From Paulownia fortunei (taxonomy: Eukaryota > Streptophyta > Magnoliopsida > Lamiales > Paulowniaceae), in contig CM033110.1 of NCBI GenBank assembly GCA_019321725.1, forward strand, positions 20,329,278-20,393,277: 64,000 nucleotides of DNA, read 5' to 3'. The translations under genes and the position numbers were made by a program. Shown one piece after another: positions 26,701-39,387 of this stretch. Within the stretch, counting starts at the first letter, position 1; every line of letters begins with the position of its first letter. Under the pieces are notes generated by a model. The model saw only the letters and a list, made by a program, of their open reading frames with translations, had not been told where the DNA came from and did no database searches.

Positions 26701-27164
26701 ATGCTTATTGTGGTGAAAATTATGGGTCAACAGATTTTGATGTGCTTGAGAATGTGAGGGAGGCAATTTTAAGGATGACTTATTACTGGTAAGAATTTGT
26801 TTGCAGTGCATGATGATATGCGTATTGCATTTATTGCCTCTCTTTGTATGATTTAGGCTGAACTACTGTTTCCAGGTATATTTTCATGCCGCTATCAAGA
26901 GGCACTGCTGTAATTGGGTTTGTTGTGTTGCTTGGACTGTTTCTTGCCGCTAATATGGAATTCACTGGGATCATTCCGGAGGGCGTGCAGGTGGATTGGG
27001 AAGCAATCCTAGAACCTGATCCTAATTCCTTTATGTCTTCTGTAAGAAGTTGGCTGTATCCTTCTCTCAAGATCAATACATCCTGGAAAGGGTACCCTGA
27101 TGTAGCATCAACTCTTGAGACAACAGGATTAGTTGTTGCTGCATTGAGCACATACTCTGATTGA
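8746..27164 (+). CDS. SRFR1: SRFR1-like TPR protein, negative regulator of effector-triggered immunity
   Basis: Twenty-three exons: 8746-8867, 8982-9091, 11167-11816, 12686-12730, 12870-12971, 13052-13132, 14282-14348, 16204-16304, 16412-16519, 17838-17908, 18953-19009, 20250-20358, 20474-20554, 21366-21452, 22420-22626, 24069-24403, 24686-24772, 24915-25014, 25672-25763, 25895-25933, 26064-26154, 26691-26788, 26876-27164. They join to 3129 bases, 1042 residues, close to Arabidopsis SRFR1 (about 1050). N-terminal TPR helices (ERIELAKLCSSKDWSKAI; then NRAFCYSQLELHKHVIKD), a Ser/Lys-rich linker in exon 3 (about 110-290), further TPRs in exons 4-14 (295-597), a basic KHGKKVRRKEK stretch in exon 16, and a hydrophobic segment at about 957-972. 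SRFR1 is known to restrain TIR-NLR and EDS1-dependent immunity at microsomes and in the nucleus. All introns are GT-AG except after exon 21, where the phase requires a GC donor. Exon 16 start (24069) is the least certain boundary. Confidence 0.94.
13671..13745 (+). repeat. Tandem duplication, 38-base period, SRFR1 intron 6
   Basis: Two copies starting at 13671 and 13709, each carrying TATCATATGT, CTGTTTCAA and ATGGTCTTTT with a few substitutions. Confidence 0.8.
14941..16110 (-). pseudogene. Antisense coding-like remnants inside SRFR1 intron 7
   Basis: On the minus strand of this 1.9 kb intron there is a 117-codon ATG-initiated frame (16110 to 15757) ending just before an AG-GT junction-like sequence, and further along (about 15110 to 14941) a frame of about 60 codons reading NVRSPFTSVHVVEDGALHFA with ordinary amino-acid composition, ending in a stop. 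Between them lie stops and apparent frameshifts. The pieces look like a decayed gene or retroelement inserted opposite to the host transcript. I cannot name the family. A chance open frame is possible for the first piece. Confidence 0.3.
18041..18184 (+). repeat. Tandem duplication, 73-base period, SRFR1 intron 10
   Basis: Copies start at 18041 and 18114, both with GGTAAAATATTC, TTTACTTGTTTCCAGATTG and CACTATAAATACAC. Sequence identity is high, so the duplication is fairly recent. Confidence 0.85.
19301..19420 (+). repeat. Tandem duplication, 65-base period, SRFR1 intron 11
   Basis: Copies start at 19301 and 19366 and share TGTAAATGAGAACTGAACTT and TCAGTCTTATTCTTCAAAC almost without change. 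Confidence 0.88.
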
Positions 27165-27600
27165 GAAATTCATATAGGTAGTAGACATTGCTCTGGTGAT
27201 GGAAATCAGTGACTTGTGAATTTTACAGCGCACGTATTTTTTCTTGCTTGTTTTCTGGGCATTTGAAGATCTTGATAACTGGAAAATGAAAATACATCAC
27301 ATAAATTAAAATTGTTTCATTGAGGTGATTCACAAATTGGAATTAATTTAACATATTATTAGCTATTCATGGTGTAATTTATCTTTTAGTATAATTGTTA
27401 ATAATAAGTCTTTGAAGTCCAAGAGAGTCTAAACTTTCTGGAACTTTTATCTTATATATCCTACTTCGGCTCTTACTATTTGCCGCATGATATCTTTATG
27501 CAGAGCTCTGAATAAAACACCGTGGTGGTACGAGACAGTTCGGCAGGCATTCTTATGGAAATAACAAGATCACATTTAGGCAGGTATCAAATTGGAACTG
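27165..27600 (+). other. SRFR1 3' region with possible 3' UTR intron
   Basis: Downstream of the SRFR1 stop. A donor-like ATAG|GTAGTAG lies at about 27176 and an acceptor-like TTATGCAG ends at 27503, which would make a 3' UTR intron of about 330 bases. A short frame after that acceptor (27505-27564) reads ALNKTPWWYETVRQAFLWK then TAA; whether it is translated in any isoform is unknown. Confidence 0.35.
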
Positions 27601-30600
27601 GTTTGTTAGCCATATACGTGTACAATGTAACCTTATTCTCGAGTAACCTTTTGTATATGATGGGCGTGTCAATTATCTTATTGTAAGTTTGTTTTCAGCT
27701 GCTTTTTTTTTTTTTTGTTCTTTTTCCGCTTCCTTATGAAACTTTTTCAGTGTTCAATGACATTCGGTATGTATGGTGCAAAATCTGCCAACTGCCGGAT
27801 ATAACATCTGATCAACTTTTACTACTAGTATTCAACTTTTATGGGGTTGGTTTTTCCTTAGTCACTCGTATTTGTGGGACATTGCTGTCTTCTCAGGACA
27901 TTTTGTACTGGTTCACATCTAAAGTGAGATTTCACTTTCCAGAGCCTGTATTGGCTTTTTCCTGTAGACGCTGGTTTAGATTTGCTCTCCAACTGTTGTT
28001 TTCTGACCTCTGCTTGCCATTGTTTGGCATAAACGCATAGAGGAAGAAGGTTTTCATGCGTACTTGGTGCTTCAGTATGGTAAATACCAGTATTGAAATT
28101 CCATGCTGGAAGAAAGAAAAATGGAGAGAAACTAAGAAAGTGCGAGTGACTGAGCGAGCAAAGATTAGTTGATTTAATAATACGAGAGCTTGATTTAATT
28201 ACTCCTGAAACCAAGTATAGCCCATTTGACATTAATTTCCAATAAGTTGAAGAAGATTACTAGCTTATTCACTTCTAATTATAATTAAAATAATTAAAAT
28301 TGTAATCTAACAAACTTGAAAGAAGCAACACATCTTCCTTAATGTCGTTAACTTTATTCTTTTATTATCGTTGAAGAAATCCAATTGAGATCTACTAAAC
28401 TACAAAGAAGCAAAACATATCCCTTTATTTTTATGAGAAACGATATGCATAATTCATCTCACCTCGTTAATTAGTCGCTATCTCTATTTATAGTATAACC
28501 AGCTCTTGTTACACTAATAAATTAGCGTGCTAGATACACTAAAATGCAGTTACTCAATAATGCGGTCCAAAATTAAGGAGAGACAATAAATCAATAATGT
28601 TGTAGGCGGTGGTCTAAAGCACTGCTACACTTTGTATTTGTGACAAATGTGTGTTACCATTTATGAAAGGCTATCATTTGTATTAGCTTTGCAATGCAAC
28701 CTACTGTAGTATGATTTCATTCATTATTCTTTATACTAATGAAATTTAAATCCCATAAGTGTTCGTAACTCCTGCACTGTGACACTGTGTGGAATGAGAT
28801 TTTTACTTACTGTAATTTCAGAAATATGAAAGAAAATGTGAAATAAAGAAAAAAAAAATCCATCTTGATATGATTAGGTAAGTACATATGACATAATATA
28901 TCAGTGACGAACAATTAATTAAAGCAAATTTTAATATAAATATGGCTCCAACGAATTACAAGACAAACGATTTGATAATTGGGGCCCGATTTTGTTGGCA
29001 TTCCATTATAGTATAGCATACTCAACTATTTATTAATCTCATTTGTTTTCAACATTCTGATGTTATTTAATGTTATAATGATTTTGGTACATGTCCAACT
29101 GTCCCAAGGTTGTCTACTTCGTGTAATAATTAGACTTTAATTTGAGACGGACGAACATATTCTGGAGTGGAAAGAGTTGTGCAACAAAGAGTTGGTTGGC
29201 CAGTTCAATCATGGATATTAAACCCTTTTTACTCAATCCAGAGTCTTTTCTTCTTCATCATTTCAGTGCTTTTGACTTCAAATTTGGATGTAGTTTTGAC
29301 AAGTCAAATTGAAGTGGGATTTCTTTATTATTCTTAGGATGTTTGAGTGACACAAAAAGTAAGTTTTTGACATGGAAATATTTAGGTTATGTTTTTGTAC
29401 TTGAGATTTTAGGAGGAAAATGTTATTGTTTCTTTTTTTAATTTAATTTAGCCAAAAAAGAAGAAGTAAAGTTTTGTATGAATGTTGTAACGGCATATAT
29501 TTATTAACTAATGTACTTACTACCTTTTTGGGTAATTACTACAAGAAAAATAATTAATAACAATATGCAATATGATACTTTTAAGGCAAAGGAGAACAAG
29601 CAAATTCTTGCCTCTTGGCCAAATTAGATTTGGTCGTACTTAAAATTAATTAATTATACAGTTAACTATAAAAATCACTCTTTGGTTTGATTTAATTACA
29701 AAAGTATCTCTCTATATTTTAATATTACAAATAGCAGATTGCTCGTCACCTCGCTTATTTCACCGAAAATGTCGACGCCAGCTAAAAAAGATGGGAATTA
29801 TCAAACATGACAGTCGACGCCAGCATGACATTTAAACCCTTCTCGTTATTTACAAATTACAATAACATAACTTCTCATTTATCAATGCATAACACAAAAA
29901 CCTTAAATCCGCAGAAAATCAAAATCAGTTGCAGAACATGTTCAAAATGAAATGTTTATAAAACTTATAAGAATTGTTCATTTTACAGCACCACCAAAAT
30001 CTAACACCCAAAAACCACAAAAAAAAAAAAAAAGAAAAAGAAAGAAAGAAAAAACACATAAAAACATAAATATATTCCAAAACTTAAAAACTTCTTATAT
30101 TTCTTGAGATTAAGAATAAATTAAGCATTTATGCAAAGATCATACTATAAAAATCATTATGATGATAAAGTCATATCTTATTTTCTCTCAAACCCTAGTC
30201 AAGGAGATTACCTTCTTTCACAAACAGTGTTTAATGGAAAACGGTGGCCTTTAGCCAAAACACTTTCTGAAATTGGGGGAAAATTTCCTCATTGCCTCAA
30301 GGGTTTTTACTGGTGAGAGAATTAGAAGGAGAGAAAAAAATGTGTAAAAGAGTGACAAAGAAAGATGTCTCAAAACTCTAGAGGGCAAAGTTATTTGTTC
30401 ATATTATTTAATTTTGAACCCTTTTTTTTTTTTTTTAACTTAACAACACAGATTCCTTTTAATTTTTTTCCGACATCCAATAGAGTAGGGGTACTTATAA
30501 TTATAAAATTTCCAGGTGTATTTTTTATAATTAGGACAAATCTTTTGTAATTAATTTTAAATCATATGATGTGGTTCAAAATTCAAGTTGGGAGTAGGAA

Positions 30601-31900
30601 CTAAACTTCTCCTATGTAACGTCCATCCCGTATAAAATTTGTTCGACTTATAGTACAAGTAAGTTGTTAGGAGACGTAAGATGTTAAGAGAACTAGGAGG
30701 TTTCCTAGTTAAAATTTCGGAACTTTCAAGTGAGTCCAACGTTTGAAAAATTATGAAATTTAGAGAAAATATATAAAAAACGTAAGAAACAATTTATATT
30801 GCGTCGAAAGATGGAAGGGGTATTAATAATTAAATAGGCAAATCGTGGATGTCATTAAAGGTTGTGAAATAAATAGTACTACTAATTTGAGTGCTTTTGG
30901 GGGCACTGTATTAATAAGCTATTTTTCTCTTCTCATTTTACTCTTTCTGCCTTTTTTTAATTTTTTTAGTTAATTATCTGGAGGAATACTAGCTTTATTA
31001 TTGCTGCTAAAACTGGATCTATTACATGACAAGTTTATTAATACTTGCTTTATAATTTATTAATTTTCTTAAAATATATATTAATCACATAACAAAAATG
31101 CTAAATATAGCTTATAATTAGCTTATGTGCAAAAACTAAGCTAAAATTTCTAGAAGAATAAAGTGATGCATTGACGGTGGCATGAGAGGTCCAGCTAAAG
31201 CTAGCCAAGCTTCCCCTTAAACTTACTGCATAATCATCGCCGTCCAATCACATATGTACTTTTCCATGTTGGGGGACCCACACGTACATTTCCAGCTGTA
31301 ACAATTGCTGAAGACACCTTAATAATCAGAAAATTGGGAAAAAAAAAATATTCCTTGCTTAACACATTCACTCTGCCTCAAATTTTTTCTTTTTTCTTTT
31401 TCAAAAATTTATATAAAGTTTTAAAAATCACCTTGTGTATGTATCACTGTCGTGGTGAGACAGACAGATCAGAAATTACGGTGCTACTATAGTCCCATAT
31501 ATGATCAAAATCAATGTACATTAATCAAGGTGACCCGACCCGGCCCACAAATCATTCACAAAGACAATTCGATCCACTGTCTCATATACTATTATTCAAC
31601 ACATTAAAACGATAACGCCTACAGAATAAATCAACATTTCTCCCAAAATCATTGGAAAAACTTGTGTTTAATTTAATTGTTAAATAATTAAAGCAACGGT
31701 TCCAAATCTACAAAGAAGAAAAATAAATAAAAAATGCGACGCGTAAAAGGGCCCAAACCTAATCACATGCAACAAATTGGGCCCAGTCCAGTCTGTTTCA
31801 TCGCCACATAACAGTTCTTTCTTTTGTTTCCTTTTGCACGAGGGCCCACCCAATTGTCGTCCATTTTCAGTATTTCTTTCTCCTTTTTCTAATATAACTT
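27601..31900. other. Intergenic spacer between SRFR1 and AGP, no gene recognised
   Basis: AT-rich, with poly-T at about 27702-27716 and 30421-30438 and poly-A at about 30020-30034. A 12-base word GTCGACGCCAGC occurs twice (29771-29782 and 29813-29824) in otherwise AT-rich sequence, suggesting a small transposon remnant. No long frame with recognisable similarity and no tRNA-like structure noted. Confidence 0.55.
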
Positions 31901-31916
31901 CACCCCAAAGTGATTC

Positions 31917-31930
31917 TATTTATATTATAT
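31917..31930 (+). promoter_or_regulatory. TATA box of the AGP gene
   Basis: TATTTATATTATAT lies about 115-130 bases before the AGP start codon and is followed by a pyrimidine-rich leader (31931-32045) without an ATG. Spacing fits a plant core promoter with transcription starting around 31950-31965. Confidence 0.6.
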
Positions 31931-32045
31931 CGCTCTCACCCTTTCACTCTCATCCTCACTCGCCCCACTACAGGATTCTCACTCTCTTGTTTCCTTTGTC
32001 AGAACCTTTTTCCATTTTCCGCTGTTTCTTGTTCCTGCAGAAGCT

Positions 32046-33746
32046 ATGGATCGGAAAACGGGGTTTCTACTCGCATTCATCTGCGTCGTAGTGGCTTGCG
32101 TCGGCGGCCAGTCTCCGGCCGCTGCACCGGTCGCCTCCAGGGTTTCGACCCCACCTGCCGCTTCGCCTTCTACAGCAACTCCACCAACTCAATCGACATC
32201 CCCACCTCCAGCGGCTCTCGTTTCAACTCCTCCGGCCTCTGCTCCAGTCTCGACTCCCCCGGCTTCAGCTCCGGTTTCAAGTCCTCCAGCTTCAGCTCCG
32301 GTCAGTTCTCCACCGACTGCGGCGCCTGTGAGCTCTCCGCCTGCTTCCGAGCCAGTCAGCTCACCACCGACAGCCGCCCCAGTTCAGTCGCCACCATCTC
32401 CAGCTCCCGAGGCCGCTACTCCACCAGCCGAGTCTTCTCCTCCGGCTCCGGCTTCTGCCCCACCCACTGAGCCACCGGCTAAGGCGCCTGCTCCCAGCAA
32501 GAAGAGCAAGAAGCACAGTGCACCTGCTCCTGCTCCCGAACTACTCGGCCCACCCGCCCCACCAGCCGAAGCTCCCGGACCTAGTGCTGACTCCATTTCT
32601 CCTAGTCCTACGTCACTCAACGATGAGGTAAGCTTTTTTTAGCCTTCATTTTCTCTATTGCCCGCCGCATCAGCAATGCAATTCCAGATCTGAAACTTCG
32701 TGTCATTATCTCCTAATTTTTCGTACCTGCCGTAAGCTTCATCTACAGAAAAAAACAACTTGTTGAACTAATAGAGGAGAAGATAAAAATGCTTCTAAAA
32801 ATCTGCGTTCCGGATCTCTAACCCGAACCGGGTTGTAGTGTTTCGTGCTACGCCATTGATTTAATGCTAGCACATTGTCGCATTGTTGATCAAACAATAG
32901 CAGTGTTTTTGGGTAGTGTTATCTTAACGTGAGCCGTGACTTGTCGTGTCGGTGCACTATAGGTTACCCTGTGACGACACCGTACCAACGACACGCGAAC
33001 ATTGCCTTTATGATAGAGCGGCTGGTTGTGGCACATGATAGCATATACCGTATTCCTCCTCCCAACATGGTACACATTCATGTCCATGGGAGCCCATTAA
33101 CAATCTAGATTATTTGGTTTGTGCATTTCTTGCATTGGTTTAGAAAACTTGCAATGGTAGGACAGGACAAGGGGAGAGGGACATAGAGGGTAAGACCATT
33201 AATCATGGCGGATCTGAGCTCATTATAAATTCTAGTAAAATCTTTGGCGCAAGACCCGAGGTTGTCAGAATTAGCAATATAATAGCGATAATTGATGCTT
33301 AAATCCAGGCCATTTTGTTCATTTACAAGTTAATTCAATTATAACGGTTCAACGGTCAATTTCAATTTATACTAGACGTTGCTTTCGTGAAGTAATGTTT
33401 ATGTATGTACTCTTCTATACTTATTTAATCAGCTGAAATACCTTGAGCTAATTAAATCTTTAGTTCTTCTATGTAATAATTATGCTTTATTTTACAAAAG
33501 GAAAATTCTTACCTATATGGCGCGATACATATCAATTTCCTGTGAGTGTAATAATGATTGTTGTACATTTTCACAAATAATTTGCATGTGGAGTTATTAT
33601 GAATATTGAATAATTAATAACACATTGTTGAAATGTGGTTAACGTGTTTGCAGAGTGGAGCAGAGAAATTGATGAGGGTTCAGAAGCTGCTGGGAAGTTT
33701 GGCAGTGGGAGGGGCCGTGTTTGGCTGGCTCTTTTTATTCTACTAG
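32046..33746 (+). CDS. AGP18: Lysine-rich classical arabinogalactan protein (AGP17/AGP18 type)
   Basis: Exons 32046-32627 and 33654-33746 (GT-AG, phase 0), 224 residues. N-terminal secretion signal about 1-21 (hydrophobic FLLAFICVVVACVGG, cleavage before QSP). Mature part is almost all Pro, Ala, Ser, Thr with many AP, SP and TP dipeptides for arabinogalactosylation, and a near-repeating PPASAPVSS unit (about 58-125). A Lys-rich island SKKSKKHSAPAPAPELLGPP splits the Pro-rich region and is the hallmark of AGP17/18/19. Exon 2 encodes ESGAEK (likely GPI omega site) and a hydrophobic tail ending WLFLFY, so the mature protein should be GPI-anchored outside the plasma membrane. Arabidopsis AGP17 affects Agrobacterium binding and AGP18 affects female gametogenesis. 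Its position next to SRFR1 matches AGP18; the adjacent NRAMP matches AGP17, so the symbol denotes the co-orthologous pair. Confidence 0.92.
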
Positions 33747-35015
33747 AGAAGACAATTTGTTTTGCAAAAACATTTTCTTCCCCAGCGCCCATGTGCATTA
33801 ATTCGATAATTAACATATGTTGTCTTTGTTCATACATGTTTGTTGTTATCGGATCTTGTCGGGCTTTGATTCGGATGCGATTTGGGGATTTGCCACATTT
33901 TGGCTCTCTTGTATTCTTTGCTACTTAGGGGGAGAGAGATTTTGAGGGGAGGCTTTTCTACCTTTTTTATTCACTGCCACTTTGGACTATTAATACTTTG
34001 TAGCACCTCCTTACATTTTAATTAATTTATATTGGTCATCATTTATTTATTAATTCTGTTTTTCTTCATTAACCCTTTTGATCTTTGGAATAAAAATCAA
34101 TAAGAAATCTGTTTTCGCACTCTGTATTTTTTGGACAAGCAATTTGGTGTCGTATCTGCACCGTGCGAGTACAACTTGTCTTCTGGGAAGACGTTCGGTT
34201 GCAAAAAGGACTCTCCGCCTTGACTGTCATAAAGGAATAAGATTTTTTCTCCACAATTCAGGAAATATCTGGGTTTATAATCTACCAAATATTTGTAAAA
34301 TGAGATATTTTGATGTGGAATTTCCTTTTTGTTTTTTCAGAATTGAATAGCATTTTAGACTTTCTAGTCTTATTTGGTGTTTTAAATGTACATACATAAC
34401 CATTACTCAAATAGCTTCAAATTTAAAAATCAAATTCTTCGAATAGCTTCAAATTTAATTGGGAGAGACTCAATTGTACTGCATGATGGTATTTATATAT
34501 ATCAAAGATATAAAATTTTCACTAGAGTTTCAACTATCTTTTTATCGCACCATGTAAAATATTCTTAGTTGTACCATAACCCTTTTTTTTTTTGGCTATT
34601 TAATTGTATTTTAATCATTTACTAATTTAGACGTTCAAATTTTATTCTTTTTATGTCATCTAGAGTTTTAAAAATTAGTCTATCTAACATGTGGTGATTA
34701 AAATGTGTAGTTAGTTTTTTAAGTTGTTTTTTTTTTACCAAGAATATCGGACATTCTACATTGAATCAACTTTAAATCTACTATTTACCATTATAGACTA
34801 TAGAGGAGTGAGTTCTTTTCACCACCATCACCGTCATAATTTAATAATTTTGGATGAATTAAAAGTGTTGCATCAATTTTATTAACTGATATCATGTTAG
34901 AATTAAGGATATTGATCCAAGTGGAATTAAGTTATGACAACTTTGAAGTCATAAAATAATGTTACATTTTATCTTCACTGGAAGTGGTATAATAGATAGC
35001 GCACGGGGTATCAAT

Positions 35016-35160
35016 ATATGAGAAGAGAGCTCATGTATATTGTTATTGTAGACAAAAGTCAACACATCGTATTGTTAACCACAAGTTTAAAAAAGTTATA
35101 TGAGAAGGGAGTCCATCTGCATTATTGTTGTTCCAAACAAAAGTCAACAAGTCAGATTAC
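35016..35160 (+). repeat. Diverged tandem duplication, 82-base period
   Basis: Copies start at about 35016 and 35098; both begin ATATGAGAAG and contain ACAAAAGTCAACA. Identity is visibly lower than in the intronic duplications, so this copy pair is older. Confidence 0.6.
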
Positions 35161-36936
35161 TTACTCAAGTATGTGTATGTTGCTACTATGCTCATATTTA
35201 TCCATTGATTGAATCAAAGGAAAAGTCACCTCTCTCATAATTAGTCAGGACGATGCTTGGAAATTGGGTTATAAAATAAAATAAAACAATAATATGTTAC
35301 ATTTGGAGGGTTGGGCAATGGCACAACTGGTTGGGCCTTTATTCCTTCTACTTGTTCTCATGGTTCATCATTATCGGGCTAGCCCATTCACATGACGACT
35401 AGGTTGTCTTGACTTTTTAGACAGCCCGCAAGAAGTTGCAAGTCGTGTAACTGTGATGTCTTCTCAATCTGGCCCATATAACTTTCAATGTTGTAGTTTC
35501 TCGTAGGCTCGTAGTTCGCACATTTGTATAAACTTGATAGAAATGAGAACTCCAATAATTTCTTTATTTTCAACAGCTCTTAATTTTCAGGGATTAGTCA
35601 CTTCAACAATTTTCGATAGATATGCATTTTAATATATAAGTTTTATATTATTTTATTTTGTTGGAAATAAAATAATCAAAATTATTAATACAAAAATAGA
35701 ATGTGCATTTCAATTGATATAAAACAATAAATGTTATTTCTATATTAATTTTAATGAATTTATTAAATTGGATATTGTGAAATATATTCAGTTTATTTAA
35801 ATAGGCATATTTCATAATAAAATATTTTTTATATAATGTACCATTTTTTTTAAATTTAATTAAATATGACTTTTTTATAGGGGTAACAACAATTCAATAA
35901 ACTGATGGAATCAAATCAAAATTGAAAGTGTGGTATTTATCAAAGTTGAACAAAAAATTTAAATTTGGTATTTAGTATTTTATTTAATTTTGGTGTTTCA
36001 TTTCACTTTATCGAATCATTTCAGAATATCAAATTTTAATTTTTACAAATTTTATAAATATTTTTTATATCTTAATTTATATTTATTAATTAATTTGAAT
36101 ACAATTAAATTTTATTATTTAAATTTGAATTATTTAATTTTTTATTTTTTAAAAAAATTATTTAATAATATAATTGAATTGAAATATGAACACATAAATG
36201 GACAAAAGAGAAAACAAAAGATAAAGTACTTATAATATTAAAAGAAACATTCATACTTTTTCAATTAAAAAAATAAATATTATTTTATTTTAAAATTACA
36301 TAATTATTAAATTGTATAACTATCATTAAACCTAATAATATCAAAAGAGTATTTCAGTCATTTTAAAATTTAGAAGAAACATCCACATAATGATAAACAT
36401 AAAGATATATAATATTTAAATTTTTCACAAGCAAATATAGTAATTTATGAAACATTTTCTAGAGAAACTCTAGTTCAGAATATCCCAATTAATTGCCTAT
36501 TTCAAATAAAAACAGCTCATAGCACAATTTTATACTGCAGATAAAATTATCCGGACGAATAGGAAAAATAGGTAAATAAAAATATTTGAAATAAATGCAA
36601 GCTTATATTTTCTTTGCAAAAACATTTTATAAACATTATTATTGTTGAGGATATATTACAAGAAAACTACTTGTGAGTCATGATAGGTCTGAGCTCCTAA
36701 GGCTGTTGCCATATCAATATGTGCGACCATAACTTATAAGTGAACAATCATATACTTCTGTCCAACTTTGGATATGGATGTTTTGTCATACTAATAAATC
36801 TGACATAACTGGATAGTGTTATCATATAATATTTCCAACCTAAGAATACCTTATAATCTTATCTCAGACCAAGACTTTCTATATTCTTGTTGGAATAATA
36901 GTTTATGACTTCTTGTTTGAACAAGGTAATTGGAGA

Positions 36937-36962
36937 ATATATATATATATATATATATATAT
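36937..36962. repeat. (AT)13 microsatellite
   Basis: Uninterrupted AT dinucleotides within an AT-rich spacer. Confidence 0.95.
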
Positions 36963-39249
36963 GACTCCCTTGGGAGAGAACTTGTTCATATTTTCTTTCT
37001 AATAAGTCCTTAATAAGAATTTTCTTTTTAAAATAATTTTTTTTCTCCTCAAATATATATTTTTTATTTTAAATAGTAATCTAACACCACTAGTTTTAAT
37101 TAGTACTTTTAAGAGAAATACTAGAAGTATATTTTAAATTTTTATTTTTTTAAGAAAAGCTTTATAAGTGCCTAAATGGAATATATAATTTTAGAAAGGA
37201 AAGAGCCCGCTTTGGTCTCCCATCCTCATCGCATCTTGCGTGAAGTCTTAAGTTAGACAGCATATGCATGCTCTTATCCGGAATTCTCATGTCTATCTGT
37301 ATCATCATCTCTCCTGTCTTTGTCATCCCAAGATTTTTTTTATCAGAGATTCGACTTATATTTATGAACATGAACAATAATGGGTCCACTTATAAATGAT
37401 TGTACTTTTTATACATTTTCTAATGGGGCCACTTATAAATTATTGTACTTACCTAAATTGAAAATTGTTACATAACCCAAAAATTTACTCATTTTTTTCT
37501 CCTTTCACTTATAGAAAATTCATATTTAAAATAGGGAAAATGCATTTCAACTGAATGAATAAGAATAGAATAGAATAATGTCTGCCCTTCCCCTGTAGGA
37601 GCAGATGAGTGTTAAATGCTGCAATAAGTTAGCTGTACTTGCCCGCATGTGTTTTACATTATAAGAAGCTTCATAGAGATTTTGCCTTATATGCTGACAC
37701 TCCGTCATTTTATTTTTTTTTGTCTCTCAGTTCTCTAAAAGCCAACGATTTTAGGAAGTTTCTTGATTTTCATTGTGAATGCAGAATGACCTGTTTCTCT
37801 TGATATTTCCAACAAAGAATCCAGGTTTTCTTTCTTTTCTCCTGTTCCTTTTTTTAACTTTTTTGTAGAGTCTTGATAATACTTGTTCGCATTGAGTTGT
37901 CAACGTAAATGAAGAATCTACAGTTTCTTGGGCTTTTTGCTGATATTTTTTGGTGATTTCTCTTGAAAATGGATCAGCTTATAGAATTGGTACCCAAGCA
38001 GTAAAAAGATTGCTAATTGTTTGAGAGCGGGCTTAGCAGAAAACCCAAAAACAGGGCATATCATTTACTTGGTTTTCAATACGTTGAGCTCATAACTCAT
38101 ATAATATTCTTATGTTAATTTCTTTTAGAATGCAAATACAGCAGATTTCAAGAACATCAATGTTTAGATTATTTAATCTTAGCCCATATCACCTTAATAT
38201 CAGGGGCCTATAATATCTTGACCAAACTTAATTTCATATACTAATTGTCATATGAGATTAGAAAAGGAGTCCTGTCAAAGAGAAGAATGAAAGAAGAGAA
38301 CCCGGAATTTGTACATGAAAAAAGTATGCTATTAGACAGGAGAGGGATAAGATAATGACAAAATGACTTTACCAATTCCGAAAGCAAAGTTATTTCGAGA
38401 GGATGCTATTTCTTTTAGGGCTGACTAATTGATGAGCCTGTTAGCTGATAAAAGAAAAAATTATTTTACAGTATTCCTATGTGCGATCGATGAGGAAGCC
38501 GCCCATGTGGAAATTACTCTACTGTCTTAGGAAATTACAAGACATAGACGCACATACTTTTATTTTGTATACTACATGATAAGCTATGATCTGGAGTAGT
38601 TATTTGATGGAGTTAAAAGAGTCACAGATAGACTCAGTAGACAGAAAGGGAGTACTTCAAAAAAAAAAAAAAAACAGTAAACATGTTGCCTTTATTACTT
38701 TCAATTAGTAAGATCATGTCCACATGGGATTCATCTTGAAAGAAGAAAATGTATAGAACAAATGGAGAAGACAAGAAATACGGCCTCTGAATGACACATG
38801 TTTTCGAAGTTTTACTCTTATTTCAACAAAATTTGGAGGTAAGCTTCATTTCGCAATTTAAGGAGGCATAAGCTCTGTTCAATAACCAGCTCCAAGAATT
38901 AAAGTTGATGTTTTTACCTTTAGTTTTCTCTTGCTATATCGTTGGTTGACGAGTCTTCTTGTCAAAAAATTGTAAGTAGTTATTTTTGTGGCCCAAAATT
39001 GCTTTTGACTCTCTTTCCAATGAATATAGTAGCTAAGCAAATTATTGCTATTTGGTTACTGCCAGAGACGGCAATTCTGTCATCCTCATTCAGTTAATAC
39101 GTTGGACCTCTCTTCAGATGTAGTTCCTGTTTTATACGGAGAGGAAATCTAAATGTTGTGATGAAAACAGCTTTTCTTATTGTGATGTGTTAGCTAAAGA
39201 TCATTATGTTGGTTATTTTGAGTTATTGATAGTTGTTTTATATTTGTGT

Positions 39250-39387
39250 TTAGGTTTGCTTAGACAATTAGGATGTTCAAGAGAAAGATGAGTCACCTAC
39301 AAGTATACTTCACTGGGACTTGAAAATTGAGTACCTATATTGCAAATTTCTGTGTATCTATCACCTGTCTGCTTTGAGGAACAGAAT
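39250..39387 (+). pseudogene. Decayed coding sequence just upstream of the WD40 gene
   Basis: After an acceptor-like TTTAG (ending about 39254) a frame reads VCLDN, a TAG stop, then DVQEKDESPTSILHWDLKIE, and continues in a shifted frame as YLSPVCFEEQ into the WD40 exon. In related plant LRR-WD40 proteins the WD40 exon is preceded by an acidic linker and a conserved ...PSPICFE... segment. The in-frame stop and frame shift suggest that coding sequence here has decayed and that the surviving product starts at the ATG at 39388. Homology of the linker is judged from memory, so this is tentative. Confidence 0.4.

Larger units (their letters stand above)
33747..39250. other. Long AT-rich spacer with no intact gene
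   Basis: Includes the AGP 3' UTR and then AT-rich DNA. About 35600-37150 is extremely A/T-dense with long T/A runs and an (AT)13 microsatellite at 36937-36962, a composition typical of scaffold attachment regions. The stretch 37560-39250 is less AT-rich and may contain leader exons of the downstream WD40 gene, but I could not find the leucine-rich coding exons expected for that family. Confidence 0.5.

Noticed and set aside
31910..32470. 186-codon Ser-rich frame overlapping the AGP exon
   Set aside because: It is the shifted frame of the Pro/Ala/Ser codon repeats of the AGP gene and does not start at an AGP-like signal peptide.
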